Shown here: piece after piece, positions 51,934 to 61,511 of the stretch | Layout of the letters: every line of letters begins with the position of its first letter | Numbering within the stretch: position 1 is the first letter of the stretch | Source: Claveliimonas sp034178805 | GTDB taxonomy: Bacteria > Bacillota > Clostridia > Lachnospirales > Lachnospiraceae | NCBI RefSeq assembly: GCF_050314255.1 | Contig: NZ_JBNPMZ010000001.1 | Coordinates: 124,001-188,000 of the forward strand | Length of the DNA stretch: 64,000 nt | Direction of reading: 5' to 3' | Notes under the pieces: generated by a model | Databases searched by the model: none | The model's input: only the letters and a program-made list of their open reading frames with translations | Told to the model about the DNA's origin: nothing | Program-made: the position numbers and the translations under genes

Positions 51934-52704
51934 TTATTCGTTCAGACTCCGCATAATTCTCATAATCCATCGTTTCGGAAGGATTCTGGCAAGAGCTCCT
52001 GCTCCCTTCATCTGCCATCCGTAGACGGATACAGGCTTTTGATTGCGGCTGTCACAAAGAGCCTGTCTGACTACTGCCTCCGGTTTTGCCAGAGATGCTT
52101 TTTTCGCCGGGTTTTTTGTGGTACCTGCAATTTCGAAAAACGGTGTATCCACAGGTCCCGGACAGACTGCCGTTACAATGATTCCCTTTTCTCTCAGTTC
52201 TTCTCCCAGTGCCCTGGAAAAAGAATATACATAGGATTTGGTTGCGGCATAGACCACAAATCCCGGCTGAGGTGCGAAGGCTGCCGCAGATGCTACATTC
52301 ACGAGCCGGCTTCCTTTTGACATATAGGGAAGACAGAGCAGAGTCATTCTTGTTAAGGCCTGACAGTTCACATCCACCATATTGCACTGGAAATCTACAT
52401 CCATTTCATCTGCTCTTCCGATGCCGCCAAAGCCTGCCGCATTGACCAGCATGCGGATATCCGGTTCGCTCTTTGCCATATCCTTTTGCAGACGGTAATA
52501 AAGATATTCCCGCTGAAGGTCACAGTCATAGATACGGATATTTATATTTTTTCCAGCCTCCAGTTCTGTTTTTAGATTCTGAAGTTTTTCTGTACTTCTG
52601 GCAATCAGCCACAGCTCATCAAGTTCCCGGTAACACCGGACAATCTGACGGGCAAATTCCTTTCCGATTCCGGAAGATGCTCCGGTTACGATTGCAATTC
52701 TCAA
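51934..52704 (-). CDS. Short-chain dehydrogenase/reductase
   Basis: A 256-residue classical SDR with TGASSGIGKEFA, NAAGFGGIG, SAAAFAPQPGFVVYAATKSYV (YxxxK) and VCPGPVDTPF. The substrate is unknown. The TTG at 52704 is chosen as start because AGGAG lies nine bases upstream; a TTG at 52713 directly abuts the ribosome site. Confidence 0.88.
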   Translation of the reverse strand: MRIAIVTGASSGIGKEFARQIVRCYRELDELWLIARSTEKLQNLKTELEAGKNINIRIYDCDLQREYLYYRLQKDMAKSEPDIRMLVNAAGFGGIGRADEMDVDFQCNMVDVNCQALTRMTLLCLPYMSKGSRLVNVASAAAFAPQPGFVVYAATKSYVYSFSRALGEELREKGIIVTAVCPGPVDTPFFEIAGTTKNPAKKASLAKPEAVVRQALCDSRNQKPVSVYGWQMKGAGALARILPKRWIMRIMRSLNE

Positions 52705-52724
52705 GATTCTCAACTCCTGTCCAT

Positions 52725-54665
52725 TTACGCTTTCACTTTTTTCTTATGTACGTTACGGATTGCCTTCTTTTTCGTTCTGACTGTCCGTACTGAGGAACCA
52801 TTATTTTTGCCATCTGTATGAGCGCCGTTTTTCTTATTTTTACCGAAGGCACCCTTCTCTCCTGCCATCTGTCTTGGGCGGATGAGACATTTTTTGTCAA
52901 ATCCTACCAAATCCATTCGACCTTCCTGTTTCAGTGCCTCCAGAACCAGATCGTAATTCTTTGGATTGCGGTACTGAATCAGCGCTCTTTGCATTGCCTT
53001 TTCATGTGGATTCTTCGGTACATACACCGGTTTCATATCTCTGGGATCCACACCGGTATAATACATGCAGGTGGAAATGGTCGATGGTGTAGGATAGAAA
53101 TCCTGCACCTGCTCCGGCATATAACCCAGATCACGCAGATACTCTGCAAGAGCAATCGCCTCTTTCATGGTAGAACCCGGATGAGAGGACATAAGGTAAG
53201 GAACAAGATACTGCTCCTTTCCCAGTTTCTCATTGATTTTCTTATATTTCTTTACAAAAGCCTGATATACTTCGTTGCGTGGTTTTCCCATTTTATCGAG
53301 CACTGCATCACTGATATGTTCCGGTGCAACTTTCAGCTGACCGCTCACGTGATGCTTACACAGCTCATAGAAGAAAGTGTCATCCTTATCAGCCATCAGA
53401 TAGTCAAATCGGATTCCCGAGCGGATGAATACTTTTTTTACATTCGGCAGTTGCCTCAGTTCACGTAATAATTTTATGTAATCTTTATGGTCGGCTTCCA
53501 GATTCTTACACGGCTTCGGGAAGAGACACTGTCTGTTCTTACAGACACCGTGGGTCATCTGCTTTTTGCAGGACGGCTGACGGAAATTGGCGGTCGGACC
53601 TCCCACATCATGGATATAACCCTTAAAATCCGGTTCCCAGATAAACTGGCGGGCTTCCGCCAGAAGGGATTCGTGGCTCCTGGTCTGCAAAATCCTTCCC
53701 TGGTGGAAAGTAAGTGCACAGAAGCTGCAGCCACCGAAACAGCCGCGGTTACTGATGAGGCTGAATTTTACCTCCTGGATGGCCGGAACCCCGCCATCCT
53801 TTTCATAGCTCGGGTGGTAGGTTCGCATATAAGGAAAGCTGTACACCCGGTCCATCTCCTGCTGACTTAACGGTTTGGACGGAGGATTCTGGACCACATA
53901 CATATGCCGGGCGTATGGCTCCACCAGTCGCTTTCCGGAAAATGGATCCGTATTGCAGTACTGGGTATAAAAGCTCCTTGCATAGGCAAGCTTATCCTCC
54001 TTCATTTCATCATAAGAAGGAAGGACAACAGCGTCGTAAACATTTTCCAGATCACGGACCTTGCATACAGTCCCGTCAATATACGTAATATCCTTTACCG
54101 CAATGCCGCTGTCCAGTGCCTCGGCAATCTCAATAATCGAACGTTCTCCCATTCCATAGGAAATGAGATCCGCGCCGGAATCCAGAAGAATGGAGCGTTT
54201 TAATTTGTCAGACCAGTAATCATAATGGGCAAGACGCCTTAAACTGGCCTCAATTCCGCCGATAATGATCGGGGTGTGTTTATATACCTGACGAATCAGA
54301 TTACAGTATACGATGGTTGCATAGTCCGGACGTTTGCCCATGACCCCTCCCGGGGTAAACGCGTCGGTTTTTCTTCGTTTTTTCGATACAGAATAATGAT
54401 TGACCATGGAATCCATATTGCCGGCTGAGACCAGAAATCCCAGCCTTGGCTCTCCGTATTCCATAATGCTTTCACAGTTCCGAAAGTCCGGCTGGGCAAT
54501 AATTCCCACGCGATAACCGTGTGCTTCCAGAAGCCGGGTGATAATGGCATGTCCAAAAGAAGGATGATCCACATAAGCATCCCCTGACACATAGACAAAA
54601 TCTACCTGTTCCCAGCCCCGCTCTTCCATATCCTGTCTGCAAATTGGTAAAAATCCCTGATTCAT
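52725..54665 (-). CDS. ygiQ: YgiQ family radical SAM protein
   Basis: A 646-residue protein: N-terminal YgiQ domain (FVYVSGDAYVDHPSFGHAII, IIIGGIEASLRRLAHYDYWS), radical SAM core with CFGGCSFC (about 325) and a long C-terminal domain with KVAPEHISD and a basic tail. The reaction is unknown. The start ATG overlaps the HAD stop (ATGA), so translation is coupled. Confidence 0.93.
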   Translation of the reverse strand: MNQGFLPICRQDMEERGWEQVDFVYVSGDAYVDHPSFGHAIITRLLEAHGYRVGIIAQPDFRNCESIMEYGEPRLGFLVSAGNMDSMVNHYSVSKKRRKTDAFTPGGVMGKRPDYATIVYCNLIRQVYKHTPIIIGGIEASLRRLAHYDYWSDKLKRSILLDSGADLISYGMGERSIIEIAEALDSGIAVKDITYIDGTVCKVRDLENVYDAVVLPSYDEMKEDKLAYARSFYTQYCNTDPFSGKRLVEPYARHMYVVQNPPSKPLSQQEMDRVYSFPYMRTYHPSYEKDGGVPAIQEVKFSLISNRGCFGGCSFCALTFHQGRILQTRSHESLLAEARQFIWEPDFKGYIHDVGGPTANFRQPSCKKQMTHGVCKNRQCLFPKPCKNLEADHKDYIKLLRELRQLPNVKKVFIRSGIRFDYLMADKDDTFFYELCKHHVSGQLKVAPEHISDAVLDKMGKPRNEVYQAFVKKYKKINEKLGKEQYLVPYLMSSHPGSTMKEAIALAEYLRDLGYMPEQVQDFYPTPSTISTCMYYTGVDPRDMKPVYVPKNPHEKAMQRALIQYRNPKNYDLVLEALKQEGRMDLVGFDKKCLIRPRQMAGEKGAFGKNKKNGAHTDGKNNGSSVRTVRTKKKAIRNVHKKKVKA

Positions 54666-55351
54666 ACTAACACCTCATAGGTATGGTTTATAATATCATA
54701 ATAATCTTTTATGTAATAATCTGCCAGAGAGCGTTTCTTCTCCTCCAGATTCTTTGAAAATCTGTCATCCACCGCACAGACTCTCATGCCTGCATTTTTC
54801 CCTGCCAGAATCCCCATGGGCACATCCTCAAATACCAGACAATGCTCCGGGACAATCTGTAAATCTCTTGCTGCCAGCAGATATACATCCGGTGCCGGTT
54901 TTCCGGTCCGAACCTCGCAGGAGGTATGGATGGAGTCAAAATACTGCTCCACTCCCAGTGCACGGATCACCGCTTTTACAAGGTCTATGGAATTACTGCT
55001 TGCAATTCCGAACCGCACGCCCTGTGCATACAGTGTTTCTATCATCTCACGTGCCCCAGGTTTAAGAGGCACCTCAGTACAGTATTTTTCATAGGTCATA
55101 TCGTTCCATTCCTGCTTGATCTCATCAATCGTACAGGGAAGCTGAGGGAAGGTATCCAGATAGAGCTGTGCCACTTCCGTGTAGCTTTTTCCCTCCATCT
55201 CCTCATAAAAACCTTCCGGCTTGGTCAGCCCGTATTTTACAAAATATTCCTCATCCACTTCCGGCCAGATCCACATGGAATCTACCAGGGATCCATCCAG
55301 ATCAAAAATAATTGCTTCTATATTCTTCAGTATTTCTGATTGTATATACAT
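54662..55351 (-). CDS. HAD-family hydrolase (beta-phosphoglucomutase-like)
   Basis: A 229-residue HAD enzyme with IIFDLDGSLVDS (nucleophile Asp and acid Asp), SSNSIDLV, KPAPDVYLLAA and VFEDVPMGILAGKNAG. The cap is of the alpha-helical type. Substrate unknown. Five bases after the RsuA-type gene and overlapping ygiQ. Confidence 0.9.
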   Translation of the reverse strand: MYIQSEILKNIEAIIFDLDGSLVDSMWIWPEVDEEYFVKYGLTKPEGFYEEMEGKSYTEVAQLYLDTFPQLPCTIDEIKQEWNDMTYEKYCTEVPLKPGAREMIETLYAQGVRFGIASSNSIDLVKAVIRALGVEQYFDSIHTSCEVRTGKPAPDVYLLAARDLQIVPEHCLVFEDVPMGILAGKNAGMRVCAVDDRFSKNLEEKKRSLADYYIKDYYDIINHTYEVLV

Positions 55352-55356
55352 TTCTT

Positions 55357-56097
55357 CTATTCTCCCAATTCCGGAGAATGACTGTTACAGAGCCATTCTA
55401 TCTCCTGATTATTTAAGGCGCGGTAGTCCCCCGGGCGCAAATTCTCATCCAGCACAAGAGGACCCATGGATTCCCGTTTCAGATAGATTATCTTCATTCC
55501 CTGAGAGGCAAACATACGCTTCACCTGGTGGTATTTCCCTTCCTGTATGGTAAGGCGTATTTCGGAAATATCATCACTTTTCAGGATTTCAAGTCTGGCA
55601 GGAAGAGTCATCTCCGGAACTTCTGCAGTCCCGATGTTCACTCCACGGGAAAAATGCTGCCCGGTCTCCTCCGTTACTCTGCCCTCCACCTTCGCATAAT
55701 AGACCTTGTCCACATGCTTTTTTGGTGACAGGAGCTGGTGAGCCAGTGCTCCGTCATTGGTGATCAGGAGCAGACCTTCCGTATCCTTATCCAGTCTTCC
55801 CACCGGAAAAAGATCCTTGCGCTTTCTACTTTCAATACACTGGATTACCGTCTTATCGTTCCTATCCTCTGTAGCAGATATTACACCAGCAGGCTTGTTC
55901 AACATATAATATTCAAACTGTGCATAGGATACGGATTTCCCCCGGAAACAGACTTCCTGTTTTTCGGGATCCACCTTATGCTCCGGTGATTTTACGACAC
56001 CGCCATCCAGAGAAACTTCCCCTTTTCGAATGTATCGCTTCACTTCCTGTCTGGTTCCGATTCCCATATCTGCAAGATATTTATCTAAACGTATCAT
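55357..56097 (-). CDS. RsuA-type 16S rRNA pseudouridine synthase
   Basis: A 246-residue RsuA/RluB/E/F-family enzyme: S4 domain (RLDKYLADMGIGTRQEVKRYI) and catalytic domain with GRLDKDTEGLLLITNDG and EGKYHQVKRMFAS. RsuA makes pseudouridine 516. The start ATG overlaps the rsmF stop as TAATG; an upstream extension is rejected. Confidence 0.92.
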   Translation of the reverse strand: MIRLDKYLADMGIGTRQEVKRYIRKGEVSLDGGVVKSPEHKVDPEKQEVCFRGKSVSYAQFEYYMLNKPAGVISATEDRNDKTVIQCIESRKRKDLFPVGRLDKDTEGLLLITNDGALAHQLLSPKKHVDKVYYAKVEGRVTEETGQHFSRGVNIGTAEVPEMTLPARLEILKSDDISEIRLTIQEGKYHQVKRMFASQGMKIIYLKRESMGPLVLDENLRPGDYRALNNQEIEWLCNSHSPELGE

Positions 56098-57494
56098 TAC
56101 GACTGCCATCTCCATCCCGGCAGATATTTGTTTTTCAGGGTTCCTCCCGAAAGCTTGCCCCATCCCAGAGGATAACCGTCTACACAGAACAAATACCAGC
56201 CCTTTTCTTTTCTGTTTGTCACATCATCTACCTGAATCGTTTCTCCCTTTAAGTATCTCACAATTCTGTCATCAGATACCGGCAGATCAATACAGTGAGG
56301 GTAGCTTTCTTTATCCAGACACATGGCGAGAGCCTGACTCGGCTCAAAACGGTTCTTCTTAATCTCTCCAACCAGCAGTCCGGTACGAAGGAAACGGATT
56401 CCCTTTACATCCGGCAGTCCCTCCGGCATGTAGTAAACCCTCTCCCCATGTATGTCAAAACGTTCCGGCATCCACGCTCCTCCTGCGACAGAAGGGTCAA
56501 TCTCATTTAAAAATGCTGTCAGCTCCTCAGGAAGCTTTTTCCCGGATTTCTTCTTCATACTTCCCTTTAGTGCAGCGGAAGGCTCACCCTTTTGCAGGAG
56601 GGCAAGATAGTGCCCTTCTCCGTGCATCTTATGAGGAAAAATACGGACTGTCTTAAGAAATGCATTGTCGCCGCTCTTTGTAGTCTCCGGTTTTCCGCAG
56701 CAGAATCCTTCATAGCCGTCCATCTCACAGATATGGAATTCCGGATGCTGCTCCAGAAGATATTCGATGGTCCCCTCGTTCTCAAGGGCATCAAAAGTAC
56801 AGGTTGAATACAGGAGCATTCCTCCCGGCCGGAGCATATCCGCAGCCTGCATTACGATGCTTCTCTGCAGCTTGCTGAAGAATTCCGGACCGTGTTCTTC
56901 CCACGCACGCACCATTTTTTTATCTTTTCGGAACATTCCTTCACCGGAGCAGGGTGCATCGATGAGGATCTTATCAAAATATTCCGGAAAATATTCGGTC
57001 AGCTTTCCCGGCTCTTCACTGAGTACCAGCATATTTCCGATTCCAAAAACTTCCAGATTCTTAAGCAGTCCCTTTGCACGTGAATTGCTGATATCATTGG
57101 CTACCAGCATACCCGTGTTGCCAAGCTTTGCGCCCAACTCAGTAGCCTTTCCGCCTGGCGCGGCACATACATCCAGCACACGGTCTCCCGGTTCCACTGG
57201 CAATCGGCTTGCCGGTGTCATGGCACTTGGTTCCTGCAGATAATAAAGTCCTGCAAAATAATAGGGATGCTTGGCCGGGGATACAGATTCCCCGTCATAA
57301 TAAAATCCATTCTCAATCCATGGAATAGGCCATATTTCAAAAGGACATATTTCCCGGAATTTCTCCACACTGATTTTCTTTGTATTTACACGCAGCCCGT
57401 AATATCTGGGCTCGTCGTAGCAGGCAATATAATCCTTGTATTCTTCTTTTAAAAGCTGCTTCATTTTATCTTCAAAAGCTGAGGGCAGATTCAT
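56097..57494 (-). CDS. RsmF/YebU-like rRNA (cytosine-5) methyltransferase
   Basis: A 465-residue NOL1/NOP2/sun-family methyltransferase. SAM-binding CAAPGGKATELGA, catalytic cysteines in DAPCSGEGMF and STCTF, and C-terminal RsmF_B-like and PUA-like domains (about 300-465). It would methylate a 16S rRNA cytosine; B. subtilis-type or tRNA targets are also possible. First gene of the long operon ending at recU. Confidence 0.9.
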   Translation of the reverse strand: MNLPSAFEDKMKQLLKEEYKDYIACYDEPRYYGLRVNTKKISVEKFREICPFEIWPIPWIENGFYYDGESVSPAKHPYYFAGLYYLQEPSAMTPASRLPVEPGDRVLDVCAAPGGKATELGAKLGNTGMLVANDISNSRAKGLLKNLEVFGIGNMLVLSEEPGKLTEYFPEYFDKILIDAPCSGEGMFRKDKKMVRAWEEHGPEFFSKLQRSIVMQAADMLRPGGMLLYSTCTFDALENEGTIEYLLEQHPEFHICEMDGYEGFCCGKPETTKSGDNAFLKTVRIFPHKMHGEGHYLALLQKGEPSAALKGSMKKKSGKKLPEELTAFLNEIDPSVAGGAWMPERFDIHGERVYYMPEGLPDVKGIRFLRTGLLVGEIKKNRFEPSQALAMCLDKESYPHCIDLPVSDDRIVRYLKGETIQVDDVTNRKEKGWYLFCVDGYPLGWGKLSGGTLKNKYLPGWRWQS

Positions 57495-57557
57495 ATGATT
57501 TCCTCCGTCTGTATTTTCAAGGTGCCGCCCGTCGAAAGGCGCACTCCAATAACTTAT

Positions 57558-57586
57558 AGTATAACCTATGAATAATCATATTTCAA
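57558..57586 (-). promoter_or_regulatory. Sigma-A promoter of the rsmF-to-recU operon
   Basis: Minus strand TTGAAA (57581-57586), 17 bases, TATACT (57558-57563). It overlaps the 3' end of the M23 gene. No other promoter is visible until the his promoter, and gaps between the eight genes are small or negative. Confidence 0.78.
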
Positions 57587-58282
57587 CTTTTTGTCCTCCA
57601 GGTACTGAAGAAGATAATATGGATTCACACTGATCTCTTCCCCGGAATTCCAGGAGTAGATGCCCAGATGAAGGTGAACATCGAATTTTCCCACTGTTCC
57701 TTCTTCTCCGTATCCGGAATCTCCCATAAATCCCAGAAGCTGCCCTGCCATTACCGTATCTCCCTCCTGGATATCCGCATAGGATTCCAGATGCGCATAA
57801 TAGAAATAGACACCTCCCGGTGAAGTGATTCCGACTCTCCATCCTCCTTTTTCCAGCCACCCCAGATTGGTCACCACGCCCTCGGAAATGCTGACTACCG
57901 GATAGAGTCCTCTTACATTTTTTGAAGCCATAATATCGGTTCCCTCATGTACTCCGCTGCCCTTATAATTGCGTTCTCCCATCCAGGAATCCACAAAAGA
58001 TACAGTAAGAGACTCATTTGTGGAGGATTCCGGAATTGGGAAGTATCTTGCATCTTCTTCAGCTCTTTTTAGAAAATCCTGGCAGGGACCGGAAAGTGAT
58101 TCTGCTTCAGTTCGCATTTTTTCCGCAAAAAAAAGCCTCCGGTAATCGGAGCTTTTCATTCCTTCCCGTTCCATTCGATTCTGATAACCGGTCTGATACA
58201 TCTGATTGGCACCCAGAACTGAGAACAGGGCACACAGCAATACAAGAAGGAGCATTTTTCTATATCTCTGATTCTTTGACAT
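57566..58282 (-). CDS. M23-family peptidase (LytM-like), membrane-anchored
   Basis: A 238-residue protein with an N-terminal membrane segment (about 9-24) and a C-terminal M23 domain (about 110-220). The zinc ligands are in HEGTDIMAS (His, Asp) and HLHLGI (His). It may cut peptidoglycan cross-bridges, but sporulation or division proteins of this form also exist. AAGGAG precedes the ATG. Confidence 0.88.
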   Translation of the reverse strand: MSKNQRYRKMLLLVLLCALFSVLGANQMYQTGYQNRMEREGMKSSDYRRLFFAEKMRTEAESLSGPCQDFLKRAEEDARYFPIPESSTNESLTVSFVDSWMGERNYKGSGVHEGTDIMASKNVRGLYPVVSISEGVVTNLGWLEKGGWRVGITSPGGVYFYYAHLESYADIQEGDTVMAGQLLGFMGDSGYGEEGTVGKFDVHLHLGIYSWNSGEEISVNPYYLLQYLEDKKLKYDYS

Positions 58283-58340
58283 GAAAAAACTCCTTTTTGT
58301 ATTACTATATGCAGACTTTTATTACATTATGACATTAGAC

Positions 58341-59789
58341 TTAACGGCAGGCTTCCAGTACTTTCAGGAGATACTCATAGCTTCTCTCCACGGAAGCGAT
58401 ATCAAGCCGTTCTGTTACAGAGTGAACATCTATTACATCCGGACCAAAGGATACGCAGTCAAGTTCCGGCTTTTTGCCCAGGAACAATCCGCACTCCAGC
58501 CCTCCATGAATCGTCAGAATCTCAGGCTCCTTTCCATAGAACTCCCGGTATACAGATACCATTACAGAACGGAGATTTGAATCTTTTCTGTATGACCATG
58601 CCGGATAAGAGCTTCTTGGTTTACCTGTTCCGCCTGCCAGTTCTGCAAGCGCGGAGAGTTGTTTGACCACAGCCCATTTCTTGGTGTCAATTTCACTGCG
58701 TATCAGATGCGCAATGATTACAGTGTTTTCGTTCGTTGTTACAGATCCGGCATTCAGAGAGGTTTCCACCTGTCCCGGAAGATTTCGGCTATAACACATT
58801 ATTCCGTCAGGCATGCCGAAAAGATAGGTAATAACCTGTTTCGTACTCGTTTCTGTAAATACAGATTCCGCAGATACTCCCTCATTTTTAATCTCCAGAG
58901 AAAGCTCCGGTTCATCTGAACCGAATTCATTCTTCCACACCTGAAGCATCTGCTCTCCGATTTCCATGCATTTTTGTTCCATATTTTCAGAAATCATAAT
59001 ATGTGCAGTGCATTCCCTGGAAATGACATTGTCCTTGGAACCGCCTCCCACGGAAATCAGCCGAAGATTCACTGATTCGGAAATCTCATACAAAAGTCTT
59101 CCCATCATTTTATGGCCGTTTCCTCTCTGGCGATAGATCTCTATGCCGGAATGACCGCCCAGAAGACCGCTGATACCAATCTCCAGGACAAGACCCTTTT
59201 GTTCCTCCCGGTCAACGGAAAGTGTGGTGTCAAAACGACATCCGCCGGCACACCCAACCGTCAAAAATCCTTCCTCCTCAGAATCAATGTTAATCAGCCT
59301 CTTTCCTTTTAGCGGGGACATGTCAAGAGCCAGTGCGCCGTCCATACCGGATTCCTCTTCGGAAGTCAGCACCACTTCAAGCGGCGGATGGCAGATACTG
59401 TCACTGTCCAGAATCGCCAGTGCCATGGCAACACCAATTCCATCATCTCCACCAAGCGTCGTATTCCGTGCTTTTACAAATCCATCTTCCACATACAGTT
59501 CCAGAGGATCTGTGGCAAAATCGTGTGTTGAATCAATCGTTTTCTCACACACCATGTCGATGTGTCCCTGCAGGATTACAGGCTCACAGTTCTCATATCC
59601 CGCACTGCCCGGTTTCCATATGATAATATTGTTGGCAGAATCCTGTAACACGCGAAGTCCTCTCTCTTCAGCAAAATGTTTACAGTAATCACTGATTTGC
59701 TTAGTGTTATAGGTTCCATGAGGAATTTGACAAATTTCCTCAAAAAAATAAAAAACCTTTTCTGGTTTTAATCCTTCTAATGCTCTCAT
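58341..59789 (-). CDS. pepD: Aminoacyl-histidine dipeptidase (PepD)
   Basis: A 482-residue M20 metallopeptidase. Metal ligands: His in QGHIDMVCEK, Asp in GGDDGIG, Glu in TSEEESGMDGA, Asp in NIDSEEEG and a C-terminal His in HGGLECG. PepD splits dipeptides such as carnosine and related Xaa-His. A promoter lies upstream; the M23 gene follows. Confidence 0.95.
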   Translation of the reverse strand: MRALEGLKPEKVFYFFEEICQIPHGTYNTKQISDYCKHFAEERGLRVLQDSANNIIIWKPGSAGYENCEPVILQGHIDMVCEKTIDSTHDFATDPLELYVEDGFVKARNTTLGGDDGIGVAMALAILDSDSICHPPLEVVLTSEEESGMDGALALDMSPLKGKRLINIDSEEEGFLTVGCAGGCRFDTTLSVDREEQKGLVLEIGISGLLGGHSGIEIYRQRGNGHKMMGRLLYEISESVNLRLISVGGGSKDNVISRECTAHIMISENMEQKCMEIGEQMLQVWKNEFGSDEPELSLEIKNEGVSAESVFTETSTKQVITYLFGMPDGIMCYSRNLPGQVETSLNAGSVTTNENTVIIAHLIRSEIDTKKWAVVKQLSALAELAGGTGKPRSSYPAWSYRKDSNLRSVMVSVYREFYGKEPEILTIHGGLECGLFLGKKPELDCVSFGPDVIDVHSVTERLDIASVERSYEYLLKVLEACR

Positions 59790-59832
59790 TTTAACAATTC
59801 TCCTTTATTTCCGATATAATTTCGTCATTATC

Positions 59833-59861
59833 ATTATACTTCACAGGGGGCTCATTTACAA
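59833..59861 (-). promoter_or_regulatory. Sigma-A promoter of pepD
   Basis: Minus strand TTGTAA (59856-59861), 17 bases, TATAAT (59833-59838), 43 bases before the ATG. Confidence 0.72.
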
Positions 59862-59902
59862 CACATGGTAAGTGCTAGAACGCAGATTGTCTCAGAACCC
59901 GG

Positions 59903-59931
59903 TTATAAATCAGGATTTCGTCCCATACATT
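59903..59931 (+). promoter_or_regulatory. Candidate sigma-E (sporulation) promoter of ylbJ
   Basis: TTATAAA (59903-59909), 14 bases, CATACATT (59924-59931). The -10 fits the sigma-E consensus well and the spacing is right; the -35 is a partial match. ylbJ is sigma-E dependent in Bacillus, which agrees. Confidence 0.55.
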
Positions 59932-59959
59932 ATATGTAACCAAACCTGTCAGGAGGCTC

Positions 59960-60916
59960 ATGATGAAGCACACCTGCCTTCCTTTTATCCTGATTCTTTT
60001 CTTTATCCTTATGCTTTTATTTCCAACTCCGGTCTTCGCCGGTGCCAGCAGAGGACTTTTGCTCTGGTTTCGAAGTGTCCTTCCCACTTTGCTTCCTTTT
60101 ATGATCCTCTGCAGTCTCATGGTACGTACAAATGCTCTTGCTATAATAGAGCGCACGGCAGGACCTGTTTTTTCCAGACTCCTTGGAGTTTCCGGAAATG
60201 GTGCCTTTGCAGTAATCGCCGGATTCCTGTGCGGATACCCTATGGGGGCAAAAGTTACAGCTGAATTGATCCGGAATCATAAAATCAGTCTGTCAGAAGG
60301 AAATTATCTTCTGTCCTTCTGCAATAATACCAGCCCCATGTTTATCATTAGCTATGTTGTATGGCAGCAGCTCCACAGAGAGGAGCTTACAATACCTGTT
60401 TTGATGATACTGATTTTTTCACCTGTATTTTGTAGCACAGTCTTTCGACGATATTATAAACGACGATGTGACTTTCAGGCCGAATTTGTGAAAAAACCTT
60501 CTCCTGCCAAATCAGAAAAGGAACCTTTTTTTCATATTCTGGATGGCTGTATGATGGACAGCTTTGAAGCAATCACAAAAGTAGGCGGATACATGATGTT
60601 GTTTTCCATTGTACCTGCACTTATTAGGGAATGGTTTCCTGCACTCACATATTTCCATACCCTGCTTCTCTCCTCCCTTGAAATTACCGGCGGAGTAGAA
60701 TTATTATGCGACGACAGTCTGTCCTCTGTTCAGCAATTCGTCTCGGTAATGGCACTCGTTTCCTTCGGAGGATGGTGTGCTGTGGCCCAGACCGGTTCAA
60801 TGATACAGGAAACAGGTCTGTCTGTACGTTCGTACACAATAGAAAAGCTGATTACCGCACTGGTAACCAGCCTTATTTCATTCGCCTATCTTAAGCTTGT
60901 GGCTCTTCCACTGTAA
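59960..60916 (+). CDS. ylbJ: Sporulation integral membrane protein YlbJ
   Basis: A 318-residue polytopic protein of the nucleoside-recognition (gate) family, with GFLCGYPMGAKVTAELI, LLSFCNNTSPMFIISYV and VVSFGGWCAVAQ-like segments. YlbJ is needed for spore cortex formation in Bacillus. It lies by the coaD and rsmD genes, the same association as ylbH-ylbI-ylbJ in Bacillus. The 3' end overlaps the convergent coiled-coil gene by 26 bases. Confidence 0.9.
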   Translation: MMKHTCLPFILILFFILMLLFPTPVFAGASRGLLLWFRSVLPTLLPFMILCSLMVRTNALAIIERTAGPVFSRLLGVSGNGAFAVIAGFLCGYPMGAKVTAELIRNHKISLSEGNYLLSFCNNTSPMFIISYVVWQQLHREELTIPVLMILIFSPVFCSTVFRRYYKRRCDFQAEFVKKPSPAKSEKEPFFHILDGCMMDSFEAITKVGGYMMLFSIVPALIREWFPALTYFHTLLLSSLEITGGVELLCDDSLSSVQQFVSVMALVSFGGWCAVAQTGSMIQETGLSVRSYTIEKLITALVTSLISFAYLKLVALPL

Positions 60917-61508
60917 AATCGGCATCGTCAGCATTGCCATACTCAGCTTCCAGTCCACTGGAAGACTGCTCAGGAATCTCAAGCTCGGAACGGTTATTGC
61001 GAACCATATCGTAACATTCCTGAAGGGAGTTTACCAGACCATCATACTTGGTAGTATAGTTATCCAAAGTATGTCCGATAATGTTCTCTGCATTTGCCAG
61101 AAGATCGTCTGTATACTGCATTGCACCGATACGGATATCATTCGCATCCCGTGTTGCATTATCAAGAATCTGCTGTGCCTGCTCGGTAGCTGCGGTAACG
61201 ATTGCGTTTGCCTGGGCATAAGCCTGCTGCATGATCTCGTGTTCGCTTACCAGCTCGGTTGTCTGAATCTGAGCTTCCTGAACAAGGCTGTCAGCCTTTG
61301 CCTGTGCATCCGCAAGAATCGCATCCTTATTTGCGATAATCTTCTGATAACGCTTAATCTCATCCGGTGTCTTCATACGAAGCTCACGGAGAAGTTCATC
61401 CATCTGGTCTTTATTTACAATGATCTTAGTTGTAGATAACGGCTGAAATTTACAACTGTCAATATACTCTTCAATCTCTTCAATAATCTGCTCAATACGG
61501 CTGCTCAT
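60891..61508 (-). CDS. Coiled-coil protein (DivIVA/V-ATPase-subunit-like)
   Basis: A 205-residue protein: a short N-terminal region (FQPLSTTKIIVNKDQMDELL) then a long Ala/Gln/Glu-rich coiled coil (about 50-150) and an acidic C-terminal tail. It looks like DivIVA or membrane ATPase subunit families, but similarity may reflect the coiled coil alone. No membrane segment. It follows coaD by three bases. Position next to coaD is common in Clostridia, so a scaffold or division role is possible. Confidence 0.72.
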   Translation of the reverse strand: MSSRIEQIIEEIEEYIDSCKFQPLSTTKIIVNKDQMDELLRELRMKTPDEIKRYQKIIANKDAILADAQAKADSLVQEAQIQTTELVSEHEIMQQAYAQANAIVTAATEQAQQILDNATRDANDIRIGAMQYTDDLLANAENIIGHTLDNYTTKYDGLVNSLQECYDMVRNNRSELEIPEQSSSGLEAEYGNADDADFTVEEPQA

Positions 61509-61511
61509 AAT

